Source: Bacteroides gallinarum DSM 18171 = JCM 13658 (GTDB taxonomy: Bacteria; Bacteroidota; Bacteroidia; Bacteroidales; Bacteroidaceae). From it: 56,131 nt of DNA. The position numbers and the translations under genes were made by a program. The DNA is taken from NCBI RefSeq assembly GCF_000374365.1, contig NZ_KB894143.1:1-56131 (forward strand), read 5' to 3'. The notes under the pieces are model-generated. The model was not told the DNA's origin, ran no database searches, and saw nothing but the letters and a program-made list of their open reading frames with translations. Shown here piece after piece: positions 16,886-26,406 of the stretch; position 1 is the stretch's first letter; each line of letters begins with the position of its first letter.

Positions 16886-18360
16886 GCATAAAGCGAAGCT
16901 ACATATCATCGCCCACACTAACCTTTGCCATACTCTGCATAGGCTTAGGCGGCATCGTATCAGCCACGCTGAGCCGCAACCTGGCTGCGGCAGGGCTGAT
17001 AGCCATACTGCCCGCCCTGTTGTGCATCCTTATCCTGCACCTCCGCAAGCCGGAACGCTTCATATACCTGCTATTCATCTTCAACTACTTCTTCACCCCA
17101 CTGGCACGTTACAGCCAGCAAGACGGGTTGAGCGTGCTGTCGGACATCCTCTGGTGGAGCGTGCTGCTCGTTATCATCGTGCAGACGGCGCTACGCTACC
17201 ATTTTCCCTGGAAACAGGCCACCAACTACCTTACCATAGGTGGAGCGGTACTGGCAGCCTACTGCATCCTGGAGCTCGCCAACCCCACCGCCTCCCTGGA
17301 AGCATGGATATACTCCAGAGGCTTCCTGTACAACACCTTCCTGGTATCCCTAATCACGGTACTGCTGGCAACATCCCATAAACAGGTAGACCGGCTGATA
17401 TTCCTCTTTTCCATACTCACGCTGATAGCCATACTGAAAGGGCTCTACCAAAAATTTATCGGGTTCGATACGGTCGAATACAACGCCATGATGGAAAGCG
17501 GCATGTATAAGACCCACCTGCTATCCCAGATAACCCGCTACTTCTCAATCTTCACCGATGCGGGCAACTACGGCTCCAACATGGGATTTGCCTGCGCGCT
17601 GTTCGGCATCGCCGGCCTGTTCAGTAAAAAATTCGGACTGAAAGTCTACTACATCTGCATCTCCGCACTGTCGCTGTACTCCATGTTCATTACAGGCACG
17701 CGGGGAGCTATCGTAGTGCCCCTGGGCAGCCTGCTGCTTTTTGCACTTATCAGCAAAAACATCAAGCTGATGAGCGCCGCCACAGTAGCAGGCATCTGCA
17801 TCTACGTATTCTTCGCCTTTACATACATAGGCGAAAGCAACTACATGATACGGCGCATGCGCACGGCATTCCGCCCCAACAAAGACGCCTCCTTCCTGGT
17901 AAGAAAGCAAAACCAGCAAAGGCTGGCGGAATACCTCAGATACAGGCCCTTCGGCGAAGGCCTCGGACTGGGAGGAGTAGAAGCCCGGAGATTCGGCAAC
18001 AGGCTGACCACCAGCATCCCCAACGACTCCACCTACGTCAAGATATGGACGGAAACCGGCATCGTGGGCATCGTGCTATACCTGCTTATCTATGCGGGCA
18101 GCCTGCTGTGGGGATGCTACTACATCATGTTCAAAGTAAGAAACGACGAACTGCGCCACCTGCTCACCGCGCTTGCCTGCGGCATATTCGGCATGATGCT
18201 CAGTGCATACGGCAACGCATTCTTCACCCAGTTCCCCACCGGCATCATGATGATAATGTTCCTGGGCATACTGATGAACGGCAAGTATATAGACGAACGA
18301 CTGACAATAGAAAAACAGCAAGCATTATTAACCGCAACTAAAAAAGATTCGACGCTATGA
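16882..18360 (+). CDS. O-antigen ligase/polymerase family membrane protein (Wzy-like)
   Basis: A 492-residue polytopic protein with about eleven membrane helices and one large periplasmic loop between about residues 305 and 390. The end of that loop reads YRPFGEGLGLGGVEARRFG, matching the Wzy_C/WaaL pattern, and ITGTRGAIVVPL is also typical. It probably polymerises the repeat units or ligates the finished chain. It overlaps its neighbours by 4 nt on both sides, so it is translationally coupled to the Wzz-like and glycosyltransferase genes. Confidence 0.88.
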   Translation: MSIKRSYISSPTLTFAILCIGLGGIVSATLSRNLAAAGLIAILPALLCILILHLRKPERFIYLLFIFNYFFTPLARYSQQDGLSVLSDILWWSVLLVIIVQTALRYHFPWKQATNYLTIGGAVLAAYCILELANPTASLEAWIYSRGFLYNTFLVSLITVLLATSHKQVDRLIFLFSILTLIAILKGLYQKFIGFDTVEYNAMMESGMYKTHLLSQITRYFSIFTDAGNYGSNMGFACALFGIAGLFSKKFGLKVYYICISALSLYSMFITGTRGAIVVPLGSLLLFALISKNIKLMSAATVAGICIYVFFAFTYIGESNYMIRRMRTAFRPNKDASFLVRKQNQQRLAEYLRYRPFGEGLGLGGVEARRFGNRLTTSIPNDSTYVKIWTETGIVGIVLYLLIYAGSLLWGCYYIMFKVRNDELRHLLTALACGIFGMMLSAYGNAFFTQFPTGIMMIMFLGILMNGKYIDERLTIEKQQALLTATKKDSTL

Positions 18361-19547
18361 TATCCAGTATTTTTAACATATTCAGTATAGACTGGTGGAT
18401 GAACGAAAACAACAATGCGTTACAAATGACAGACTCCGTACTGTACCTGCTGCTCGCCATTCCGGTAGTCTATCTGTTTGTGTGCGCACTCTTCTCGCTC
18501 GGCAAGTACAAGAACCCCTATCCGGCGGCAGACGTGCAGCACCGCTTCCTGGTACTTTTCACCGTGCTGCGCAACGGTAAGGAAGTAATCGAATCTATCA
18601 ACCACTTCCTGGCTACCCAGCAATACCCGCGCGAGAAGTACGACATTGCCGTGGCAGCCACCCAACTGCCCGAAGAAGACCTCGTAACCCTGCTGCAAAT
18701 GCCCGTCAACATCGTAGTGCCCGACAAGGAATACTGCACCAAAGTCTACGCAATCCAGCAGGTAATGGAGCGCTACGCCCCCGACGAATACGACATCATA
18801 CTCATCCTGAACGCCGACAACCACATCGTGCCCGATGCGCTCCACATGTTCAACAACGCCTACTACTCCGGCTGCGACTCTATCCAGGCACACCGCATAG
18901 CGGAAAACCTGAACACCAGCATAGCCGTGCTCAACGCCGCCAGCGAAGAAATCAACAACAACCTTTTCCGCCTGGCGCACACCCGCATGGGATTTTCCTC
19001 CGCCCTTATCGGCTCTGCCATGACGTTCGACTTCGCCATGTTCCACGAGCTCGCCCCCAAGCTGAAAGGCTCCGACCTGAGCAAAGCAATGGAAATATCC
19101 CTGCTGGAACAGAACATCTACACCGAATACCTCAGAGACGTAATATGTTACAGCAAAAAAGAGGACAATGCCGACGGATACCAAACCCAGCGCATGAGCT
19201 GGCTCCGCACGCAATACACCAGCACTTTCTTCGCATTGAAATACCTCCCGCTGGTACTGCTGAAAGGCGAGTGGGACTACGCCCTCAAACTATTCCAGTG
19301 GCTCATGCCCTCCCGCTTCCTGCTTATCGCACTGATTTTGCTGTGCACGGTAGGCATAACCCTGCTGGACTGGACGCTGGCGCCCAAGTGGTATGTACTG
19401 TTTGCCAGCCTTATCCTCGCCTTCCTCATGGCACTGCCCGACGGCGAGCTGAACCGGCGCCTCCGCAAGGCAATCTGGGCGCTCCCCGTCCTGATGTTCA
19501 CAGCCGTATTCAGCCATATCAAGCGTTTTTTCTATAAAAAGAGATAA
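18357..19547 (+). CDS. GT2-like membrane protein with altered catalytic motifs
   Basis: A 396-residue protein with one N-terminal helix (about 27-47), a GT-A-type domain and C-terminal helices. It is a clear paralogue of the protein encoded at 26403-27575: both carry AxNLNT, SEEINN and SALIGS at the same places. Here the DADN metal site is N152-A-D-N155 and the QxxRW motif is Q278-R-M-S-W282. It may be a weak, retuned or inactive enzyme, perhaps acting as a partner. Its start overlaps the Wzy-like gene by 4 nt. Confidence 0.8.
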   Translation: MISSIFNIFSIDWWMNENNNALQMTDSVLYLLLAIPVVYLFVCALFSLGKYKNPYPAADVQHRFLVLFTVLRNGKEVIESINHFLATQQYPREKYDIAVAATQLPEEDLVTLLQMPVNIVVPDKEYCTKVYAIQQVMERYAPDEYDIILILNADNHIVPDALHMFNNAYYSGCDSIQAHRIAENLNTSIAVLNAASEEINNNLFRLAHTRMGFSSALIGSAMTFDFAMFHELAPKLKGSDLSKAMEISLLEQNIYTEYLRDVICYSKKEDNADGYQTQRMSWLRTQYTSTFFALKYLPLVLLKGEWDYALKLFQWLMPSRFLLIALILLCTVGITLLDWTLAPKWYVLFASLILAFLMALPDGELNRRLRKAIWALPVLMFTAVFSHIKRFFYKKR

Positions 19548-19559
19548 GCGGCACGCACC

Positions 19560-20687
19560 ATGAAGATAGCCATAGAAGCCCAGCGGATTTTCCGCCCCGA
19601 CAAGCACGGCATGGATTTCGTAGCACTGGAAACCATTCGCGAGCTACAAAAGCGGCACGACGGCAACGAATACTACGTTATCGTAGCCCCCGGCAAAGAC
19701 CGCTGCCTGGAAGCCTCCGCCAACCTCTCCATTATAGAGCTGGCATGCCCCACCTACCCGCTTTGGGAGCAGGTAGCCCTGCCGCGGGCAGTAAAGCGCC
19801 TGGGCGCCGACCTGCTGCACTGCACGTCCAATACAGCCCCGCTGTGCTGCCCCGTTCCCCTGGTGCTGACGCTTCACGACATCATCTACCTGGAACCCCG
19901 GCAGCACCGCAGCCCCTCGCTCTACCAGGAAATGGGCTGGCACTACCGTCGCCTCACCGTTCCGCGAATTTTGAAGAAATGCCGGAAAATCATCACCGTC
20001 TCCCACTTTGAATGCAACCGCATCCGCAAGGCGCTCGACATCCCCGCAGACCGCATCATAACTATCTACAACGGCTACAACAAGCATTTCCGCCCGATAG
20101 ACGAGATAGACATGCAGGTTGTAAACCGCTACATCCCCCAAAAAGGTTTCCTGTTCTTCCTGGGCAATACAGACCCCAAGAAAAATGCGGCAAGGGTGCT
20201 GAAAGCCTACCGGTTGTACCTGGAACAATCCGCCATAAAGCGCCCCCTGCTCATTGCAGACCTCAAAGAACCCTATATAGACAGCCTGCTGCGGCAGGAG
20301 GGTCTCGGCGAGGAGCTGAAACAGCACCTCTATTATCCGGGCTACATAAGCAACGCCCACCTTGCCACGCTGTACAACGCCGCATTCGCATTCCTCTACC
20401 CCTCGTTGCGCGAGAGCTTCGGCATCCCCCTGGTAGAAGCCATGGCATGCGGCACACCCGTCGTTACGGGCAACACCTCCTCCATGCCCGAAGTGGGCGG
20501 TGCGGGCATACTTACCGCCGACCCTTACCAACCGGAAGAAATAGCCGGTGCGGTGCTGCGCCTGGAAAACGACGAAGCCCTCTACCGCCGGCAGCGGGAA
20601 TACGGGTTGCAGCGCGCCCGGCAGTTCTCGTGGGAGAAGGCAGCCGGCGAGTTAGCGGAGGTTTACCGTAGCCTTGCACATAAATAA
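19560..20687 (+). CDS. GT4-family glycosyltransferase
   Basis: A 375-residue GT-B enzyme. The N-terminal half has LLHCTSNTAPL and ITVSHFECNRIRKAL; the C-terminal half has FFLGNTDPKKN and the E-x7-E motif ESFGIPLVEAMACGTPVV, followed by MPEVGGAGIL. This layout is close to mannosyl- and rhamnosyltransferases of the GT4 family. The sugar cannot be assigned from sequence alone. It is cytoplasmic and sits 12 nt after the GT2-like gene within the operon. Confidence 0.92.
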   Translation: MKIAIEAQRIFRPDKHGMDFVALETIRELQKRHDGNEYYVIVAPGKDRCLEASANLSIIELACPTYPLWEQVALPRAVKRLGADLLHCTSNTAPLCCPVPLVLTLHDIIYLEPRQHRSPSLYQEMGWHYRRLTVPRILKKCRKIITVSHFECNRIRKALDIPADRIITIYNGYNKHFRPIDEIDMQVVNRYIPQKGFLFFLGNTDPKKNAARVLKAYRLYLEQSAIKRPLLIADLKEPYIDSLLRQEGLGEELKQHLYYPGYISNAHLATLYNAAFAFLYPSLRESFGIPLVEAMACGTPVVTGNTSSMPEVGGAGILTADPYQPEEIAGAVLRLENDEALYRRQREYGLQRARQFSWEKAAGELAEVYRSLAHK

Positions 20688-20697
20688 CCGCCGAGCC

Positions 20698-21825
20698 ATG
20701 AAAACCCTGTTCCTCGTCTTTTACGGATTTCAAGAGTACAACGGCATCAGCAAGAAAATCAGATACCAGACGGATGCCCTCGGACAATGCGGGTTGGACG
20801 TCCGCACCTGCCACTACGAAGTTGTCGGAGACGGCAGCAGGCAGTGGATGATAGACGGAGAAGTGCTTGCCGATTTGGGCAAAGGAATACCCGCCAAGAT
20901 AAAAAAGCGGCTCTCCTTCGCCCCTATCCTGCGGTATGTACGGCAGGAAAAGATACAATGCGTATACATCCGCTCCTACCACAACGCCAACCCCTTCACC
21001 CTGCACTTCGTAAAGGCGCTGAAAAGGCAAGGCGCCGGAGTGCTGTTGGAGATACCCACCTACCCCTACGACCGGGAATACTCCTCCGCCGGGCAGAAGG
21101 TGCAGCTTTATACAGACAAACTGTTCCGCCGGGCATTCTGTCGGCATGTCGATTACATCGTCACCTTCTCCGACGACGACACGATATTCAGCCGCCCCAC
21201 TATCCGCATATCCAACGGAATAGATTTCGACCGCATCCCCCTGCGCTCCTCCCTGCACGATACGGACAAGGAACTACACCTGATAGGAGTGGCCGAAATC
21301 CACTTCTGGCATGGCTTCGACCGCCTGCTGAAAGGTCTGGGCGAATATTACAGCAGCAATCCCGGCTACAAAGTCTATTTCCACCTGGTAGGTCAGCCCA
21401 GCGGAAAGCGGGAAGAAGAAGAAATCCTCGAACCTATCCGCCGCTACCGCCTGCAACCGTTCGTTACCTTGTACGGAACCAGGCACGGCAAGGAGCTGGA
21501 CGCGCTTTTCGACCGTGCGGACTTTGCCGTGGGCAGCCTGGCACGGCATCGCAGCGGCATACACGCTATCAAAACACTGAAAAACCGGGAATACGCCGCA
21601 CGCGGATTCGGTTTCGTCTACTCCGAAACAGACAGCGATTTCGACCGCATGCCCTATACGCTGAAAATCCCTGCCGATGAAAGCCCCGTAGACATCCCCG
21701 CCCTGATAGCATTCTGCCGGAACATGACCGCGACCCCGCAAGAGATAAGAGACTCTATCCGCCACCTCTCATGGAAAGAGCAGATGAAGAAAGTGTATGA
21801 ACATATCGTACGAATAAAAAAATAA
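20698..21825 (+). CDS. Glycosyltransferase, GT-B type
   Basis: A 375-residue protein whose N-terminus (FLVFYGFQEYNGISKKIRYQ) and later segments (ISNGIDF, IGVAEIHFWHGFDRLLKG, VTLYGTRHGKELDALFDRADF) look like GT4 enzymes. The E-x7-E site is poorly conserved (around KNREYAARGFGFVYSE). It contributes one sugar of the exopolysaccharide, identity unknown. The start at 20698, 10 nt after the previous stop, is preferred over an upstream ATG at 20674 that overlaps that gene. Confidence 0.82.
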   Translation: MKTLFLVFYGFQEYNGISKKIRYQTDALGQCGLDVRTCHYEVVGDGSRQWMIDGEVLADLGKGIPAKIKKRLSFAPILRYVRQEKIQCVYIRSYHNANPFTLHFVKALKRQGAGVLLEIPTYPYDREYSSAGQKVQLYTDKLFRRAFCRHVDYIVTFSDDDTIFSRPTIRISNGIDFDRIPLRSSLHDTDKELHLIGVAEIHFWHGFDRLLKGLGEYYSSNPGYKVYFHLVGQPSGKREEEEILEPIRRYRLQPFVTLYGTRHGKELDALFDRADFAVGSLARHRSGIHAIKTLKNREYAARGFGFVYSETDSDFDRMPYTLKIPADESPVDIPALIAFCRNMTATPQEIRDSIRHLSWKEQMKKVYEHIVRIKK

Positions 21826-21833
21826 GATACCTT

Positions 21834-22754
21834 ATGCCCCAAGTTTCCGTTATCATCCCCATATACAACACCGCCGCCTACCTGCGTCGTACGCTGGATA
21901 GCATTTGCAACCAGACCCTGAAAGAGCTGGAAATAATCCTCATCGACGACGGCTCCACCGACGGTAGCCGGCACATCATCGAAGAATATGCAGGGCGCGA
22001 CGCAAGAATCCGGTGGTACGCGCAGCCCAACCAAGGGCAGGGCGTGGCACGCAACAATGCACTGCAACATGCCACGGGCAAGTATATATACTTCATGGAC
22101 AGCGACGACCTGTTGGACGAGGATGCCCTGCTGCAATGCTATGAGGAGTGCGAGCAACACCGGCTCGATTTTGCTTTCTTCGATGCCGAGACTATCATAG
22201 ACGAGCAGCACATCCCGGACATCAGCGATTATTGCAGGAAAAACATCGTTGATGATACCAGGCTGTGGAGCGGAACCGAGCTTCTGGATTTCGAGATGAA
22301 CCACCGCAAACTTTTCATCTCGCCCTGCCTGTTCTTTACCAGGCACTCTTTCCTCAAGCAGCATTTCTGCGGATTTCCCTCCGGGATTATCCACGAAGAC
22401 CACATCTTTGCAATGTATGTACTGCTCAATGCCCGGCGGGCGCGCTATATCCCCCGCCCCTACTTCAAGCGCAGGGTAAGGGGAAGCTCCACCATGACCA
22501 GCCGTTTCGGTATGCGCAACATCGAGGGCTATACCACCGTATGCACCCGGATACGCGCACTCAGCGAGGAGCATCCCGAGTGGAAAACGCTTATCGGCAA
22601 ATACCTCGCCTACACTCTAAACGACGTAATTTGGGCAGGACACCGCATGACCTTCCTCGAAAAGGTGGAAACCGCTTGCCGCTTCAAGCGCCTGCGACTC
22701 GGAAAATACGTCAGCCTCAGAAACTGGGCTGTATTCTGGCTGAAGAAAAAATAA
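21834..22754 (+). CDS. Family 2 glycosyltransferase
   Basis: A 306-residue GT-A enzyme with the standard start VSVIIPIYNTAAYLRRTLDS, IDDGSTDGS, NQGQGVARNNAL and the metal-binding DSDD in YIYFMDSDDLL. The C-terminal half is variable and has HEDHIFAMYVL, where the Glu-Asp may be the catalytic base. No membrane helix. It follows the preceding glycosyltransferase by 8 nt. Confidence 0.93.
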   Translation: MPQVSVIIPIYNTAAYLRRTLDSICNQTLKELEIILIDDGSTDGSRHIIEEYAGRDARIRWYAQPNQGQGVARNNALQHATGKYIYFMDSDDLLDEDALLQCYEECEQHRLDFAFFDAETIIDEQHIPDISDYCRKNIVDDTRLWSGTELLDFEMNHRKLFISPCLFFTRHSFLKQHFCGFPSGIIHEDHIFAMYVLLNARRARYIPRPYFKRRVRGSSTMTSRFGMRNIEGYTTVCTRIRALSEEHPEWKTLIGKYLAYTLNDVIWAGHRMTFLEKVETACRFKRLRLGKYVSLRNWAVFWLKKK

Positions 22755-22764
22755 AGAAAAGACC

Positions 22765-23739
22765 ATGACACCGCTCGTATCCATTATCACCGTCAACTAC
22801 AACGGCATGCACGACACCTGCGAAATGATAGACTCCTTCCGCAGACACGAAACCTATCCGCGGTACGAAATCATTGTCGTAGACAACGGTTCACGCCTGC
22901 CCGAAGCGGAAAAGATACAGGCACGGTATGCGGCTGGTTACGCATCAGGCAGCTCCGTATCGGACAACCTCACAGCAGGAAGTCCGGCATTAGGCAGCTC
23001 CGTATCGGGCAATCCCCGTGTCAAGGTAGTCCGTAACATCAACAACGGCTTCGCCGGCGGCAACAATGCCGGACTGAAAGTAGCCAGAGGCGATTACCTC
23101 TTTTTCATCAACAACGACACACTTATCAAAGAACCCATACTGGCTACCCTGGTGCGGCGCATAGAGTGCAACCCGCAACGAACGGGCGGCGTATCGCCCA
23201 TGTTGAAATTCGCCGCCCGCCCGGACATCCTGCAATATGCAGGCTTCACCCCCCTAAGCCCCATTACCCTACGTAACGCCGCCATAGGATTTATGCAGCA
23301 GGACAGCCCGCGCTTCCGTGTCCCTTGCGAAACCGCTTCGCTACACGGAGCCGCCATGCTGGTGAGCCGGCAAGCGTTGCAGGACGCAGGTCCCATGACC
23401 GAAGTATATTTTCTGTTCTACGAAGAACTGGACTGGTCTGCACAAATCCGGAAAGCCGGCTACCGCCTATGGTACGAACCTGCCGCCGTGGTATATCACA
23501 AAGAGGGCATGACGGCACGGCGCGGCAGCCCGATGCGGGAGTTTTACCTGTCGCGTGCACGTGTACTGTTTGCCCGCAGGAACCTGCGGGGCATCAGGAA
23601 ATGCCTGTCATGTGCCTACCTCTGCCTTCTTGCCGCCCCCAAAAAGGCAGCCGCATACCTTCTGCACGGACAGGCGGCACTTGCCAAAGCTACGATATAC
23701 GGCACTTACAAAGGAATATTATTCACTCAGAACGGATGA
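22765..23739 (+). CDS. Family 2 glycosyltransferase (rhamnosyltransferase-like) with internal duplication
   Basis: A 324-residue GT-A enzyme: VSIITVNYNG, VVDNGS, NNGFAGGNNAGL, FFINNDT in place of DxD, and FYEELDWSAQIRKAGY with AAVVYHKEG, the pattern of rhamnosyltransferase-like GT2 proteins. Between the first and second strands there is an extra linker made of a 45-nt direct repeat (GSSVSDN and GSSVSGN, starting at 22947 and 22992). It is the last plus-strand gene of the locus. Confidence 0.9.
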   Translation: MTPLVSIITVNYNGMHDTCEMIDSFRRHETYPRYEIIVVDNGSRLPEAEKIQARYAAGYASGSSVSDNLTAGSPALGSSVSGNPRVKVVRNINNGFAGGNNAGLKVARGDYLFFINNDTLIKEPILATLVRRIECNPQRTGGVSPMLKFAARPDILQYAGFTPLSPITLRNAAIGFMQQDSPRFRVPCETASLHGAAMLVSRQALQDAGPMTEVYFLFYEELDWSAQIRKAGYRLWYEPAAVVYHKEGMTARRGSPMREFYLSRARVLFARRNLRGIRKCLSCAYLCLLAAPKKAAAYLLHGQAALAKATIYGTYKGILFTQNG

Positions 23740-23743
23740 ATTT

Positions 23744-23826
23744 GTTTATTCTCATTAAACTGATAATTTACTCTTATTAAACCGCCAGTTTAACAAGGAT
23801 AAACTATTAGTTTAATAGGAATAAAC
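23744..23826. terminator. Long bidirectional hairpin between convergent gene sets
   Basis: 23744-23782 and 23788-23826 form an imperfect 39-bp stem (about 32 of 39 positions match) around a 5-nt CGCCA loop. Each arm is itself two copies of a 22-nt unit resembling TTTATTCTCATTAAACTGAT. It lies between convergent genes and probably ends transcripts from both sides. Confidence 0.6.
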
Positions 23827-23851
23827 GATAATATACCTTAGGCGTTTCTTT

Positions 23852-25381
23852 TTATTTATGCCGGAAACGTCTTACCAATGAGCGCATCCCCTCCGAACAG
23901 CAATAAAATCCGCTGCACAGTATCAGCAGGAACAGCAGGGAGGAAACCAGTGCATATGTAAGCCACATGCCATAACCCAGGGAGGGTTCCGGTAGCGGGA
24001 GGAAGTAAAGAGCCGCATCCGTCAGCCCCCACGAAAGGACGGCGAGCAGCAGATAACGGAAAATATTCTTCCAATACGACATTACGGGCATCTTAAACCC
24101 TTCCTTATAAAGAAGATAGGGTTTCCAAATGCTGATAATGGTTATCGAACTGGCTATATCGCCCAGCAATACTCCCGGAAGCCCCCACAGATAGCCGCCC
24201 GCTAAAGCCACCGTTACCGTTATCACCAGGGTGGCAACCGGCGCCCATGTATCGTGAAAGAGCCCGTAGCCGAAAATAAACTGGTCGTTCGTACCCCTGA
24301 ACTGGCTGATAAAGAAGTTGGTGAGGATTACGACCAGTACGGAATGAGGCAATATGTACTCCTCGCCCAGCCACACCGTAATAAACGGGTCTATCAGGTG
24401 ATAGAGCGCGAACGTCAGAAACGAGGCTATCAGGAAGCGCAGAGAGCTCAGCTCCCAGAACACCTGCTGGATACGTTTCATGTCGCCCTCGGCTATCAGA
24501 TTGCCCACACCTGCACCGGTACTGCCCAAAAAGTTATCCACAAACTGGTTCAACTTGGTGAGCAACAGCATATAATTGCCGTAATATGCCACTAACTTCA
24601 ACGAGGTAAATGCATAGACCAGAAAAGGCAAAAGTTGTGTCCTGCCCATTCCCGCCAGTTTATGTACGAACATCTGGCGGGCTTTACGCACAATAATCTT
24701 ATTCTCCGGATACTTCCGCTTGCCTTCCGCCACGCTGCATTTCAGCCACGGATATACCTGGTTAATCTTCCAGTTCAGGATAAACGAGTACAGGATGCCG
24801 AATATCAGCTCGACGGCTATCCAGAGGTAGAAGCTGCCTACATAGCACACAAGCGCTATTTGTAGGAAAATCTTCACGATGTTCGCCGTTTGAAAGTAAA
24901 CGGTGACTACATAGTTACGCTGGTCGGCGCCAAGCAGGGTTTGCCGGTAATTGATAAAATAGCTGATGAGTGCGGAAGCCAGAAATGTGAAATAAGCGAA
25001 ATAGATTACACCGAGGTGAATGCCGGCATCGGCGAATATGTAGGGCAGAAAGCAGGCAAGAAGCAGCCCGGCGCCCAAAATAAGCAGCCCTACATTGCGG
25101 TAGAGATAGCCCAGCACCGAAACTATTTCTCTTATCTTGTCCTGGTTACGGTCGAAAATCGGCTTGTAAAGCACATAGCCTATGGATGCTCCGATGCCCA
25201 GCTCTGCCAGGTTGAGAAAGCCCAGCAGGTTTTGCAGCGTCCCCGTAAGCCCTACAAAGTCCGCTCCTAGCTTCTCGAGGAATATCTTCCGGGAGAAGAA
25301 GGAGATGAAAAGGGTGACAAGGTAGAAGAATACGTTGACACGCGCATTGAGATAGCTTTTACGGAGACGGGATTCGGACAT
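23852..25381 (-). CDS. Polysaccharide flippase (Wzx-like, MATE/MOP superfamily)
   Basis: A 509-residue membrane protein with 12-14 hydrophobic segments, starting SYLNARVNVFFYLVTLFISF, where the Arg-containing first helix and LGADFVGLTGTLQNLLGFLNLAELG are typical of Wzx flippases in Bacteroides. It should flip lipid-linked repeat units across the inner membrane for the Wzy-like polymerase on the other strand. It is the last gene of the minus-strand set. Confidence 0.9.
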   Translation of the reverse strand: MSESRLRKSYLNARVNVFFYLVTLFISFFSRKIFLEKLGADFVGLTGTLQNLLGFLNLAELGIGASIGYVLYKPIFDRNQDKIREIVSVLGYLYRNVGLLILGAGLLLACFLPYIFADAGIHLGVIYFAYFTFLASALISYFINYRQTLLGADQRNYVVTVYFQTANIVKIFLQIALVCYVGSFYLWIAVELIFGILYSFILNWKINQVYPWLKCSVAEGKRKYPENKIIVRKARQMFVHKLAGMGRTQLLPFLVYAFTSLKLVAYYGNYMLLLTKLNQFVDNFLGSTGAGVGNLIAEGDMKRIQQVFWELSSLRFLIASFLTFALYHLIDPFITVWLGEEYILPHSVLVVILTNFFISQFRGTNDQFIFGYGLFHDTWAPVATLVITVTVALAGGYLWGLPGVLLGDIASSITIISIWKPYLLYKEGFKMPVMSYWKNIFRYLLLAVLSWGLTDAALYFLPLPEPSLGYGMWLTYALVSSLLFLLILCSGFYCCSEGMRSLVRRFRHK

Positions 25382-25488
25382 GACTGCTTTTCCTGTTGGT
25401 TACTGTCTGTTAGATATTACTTGTTGGTTACTATTTATTGGTTATTACCGCCTGTCGGCTTATCGACTGTTATCCGTCAGGCACTGCC

Positions 25489-26406
25489 CTAACTTCTTTT
25501 TAGCTTTGCCGACAGCAACCGTCTGAATGTTTTGTAAACCATATCGGGACATTCCATGCGTACATAAATCCGCATTGCCTTCAAATATCCTTTCCAGCCA
25601 AAATGTTTCCGGCATAACTGTACGTAATAGTAGCGGTCTACGCATCTATCCCGCTCCCCTATTTTCTGCATGAAGCGGTTGTACCGGCATGATACCCGAA
25701 CACGTGCCAGCAGGTTTTCAAGTACGACGCCATAGTATAAAGAGTTCTCACGGACTGTAGCGCAATATATGGATTGGGAACATAGAGCCACTTTCTGTGC
25801 ATAATAATCGCTGTATGCCGAGAACATCACATCGTTTCCTGCCGGGGTTTCATCGAAGCCAATCCGGTTTTTCCGCACCATATCCGAGGATATCATCTTT
25901 GCCCACGGCACTCCGTTCTTATATCTCAATGCTTCCCAGTCGGCTTTTTCGTTAATCTTATCATAATATTCCTGCCGGGATGCTACCTGCCGGAACGTAT
26001 CCGAATCCATGCTTTCCGCCCGAAAAACTATCATATCGTAATCCGTCGGGCTAAACGTATCCAGGACATCCAGAAATCCCGGAAGAAAGAAATCATCCGC
26101 ATCGGCAAACAACAGCCACTTCCCTCTTGCTTTAACCAGTCCGCAGTTACGTGCATATCCGGCTCCCTTACCTTCCGTTGTATATACAATCTCCGCATTT
26201 TCGCGGGTAGTTCCAGGAAAATTGTCAAAGTCTACAATGGCAGGCGAACTGTTATCGTCTACTATCACAATCTGAACATCTTGCCGTGAAGGTATCGAAT
26301 CGAGACAGCGCTGCAACAATAAAGGAATATTCTTGTGAGGAATAATTATCGTATAAGTATATGCAAAATCCATTTCAAGAGTTTTTCTTATATCTGTCAT
26401 TATCAA
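25489..26406 (-). CDS. Family 2 glycosyltransferase
   Basis: A 305-residue GT-A enzyme: YTIIIPHKNIPLLLQRCLDS, IVDDNSSP, GAGYARNCGL and the metal site DADD in WLLFADADDFF. The rest is variable. It overlaps the stop of the upstream membrane glycosyltransferase by 4 nt, so the pair is coupled. Its start MIMTDIRKT leaves about 16 residues ahead of the conserved core, and a later ATG (MDFAYTYT) could also be used. Confidence 0.9.
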   Translation of the reverse strand: MIMTDIRKTLEMDFAYTYTIIIPHKNIPLLLQRCLDSIPSRQDVQIVIVDDNSSPAIVDFDNFPGTTRENAEIVYTTEGKGAGYARNCGLVKARGKWLLFADADDFFLPGFLDVLDTFSPTDYDMIVFRAESMDSDTFRQVASRQEYYDKINEKADWEALRYKNGVPWAKMISSDMVRKNRIGFDETPAGNDVMFSAYSDYYAQKVALCSQSIYCATVRENSLYYGVVLENLLARVRVSCRYNRFMQKIGERDRCVDRYYYVQLCRKHFGWKGYLKAMRIYVRMECPDMVYKTFRRLLSAKLKRS

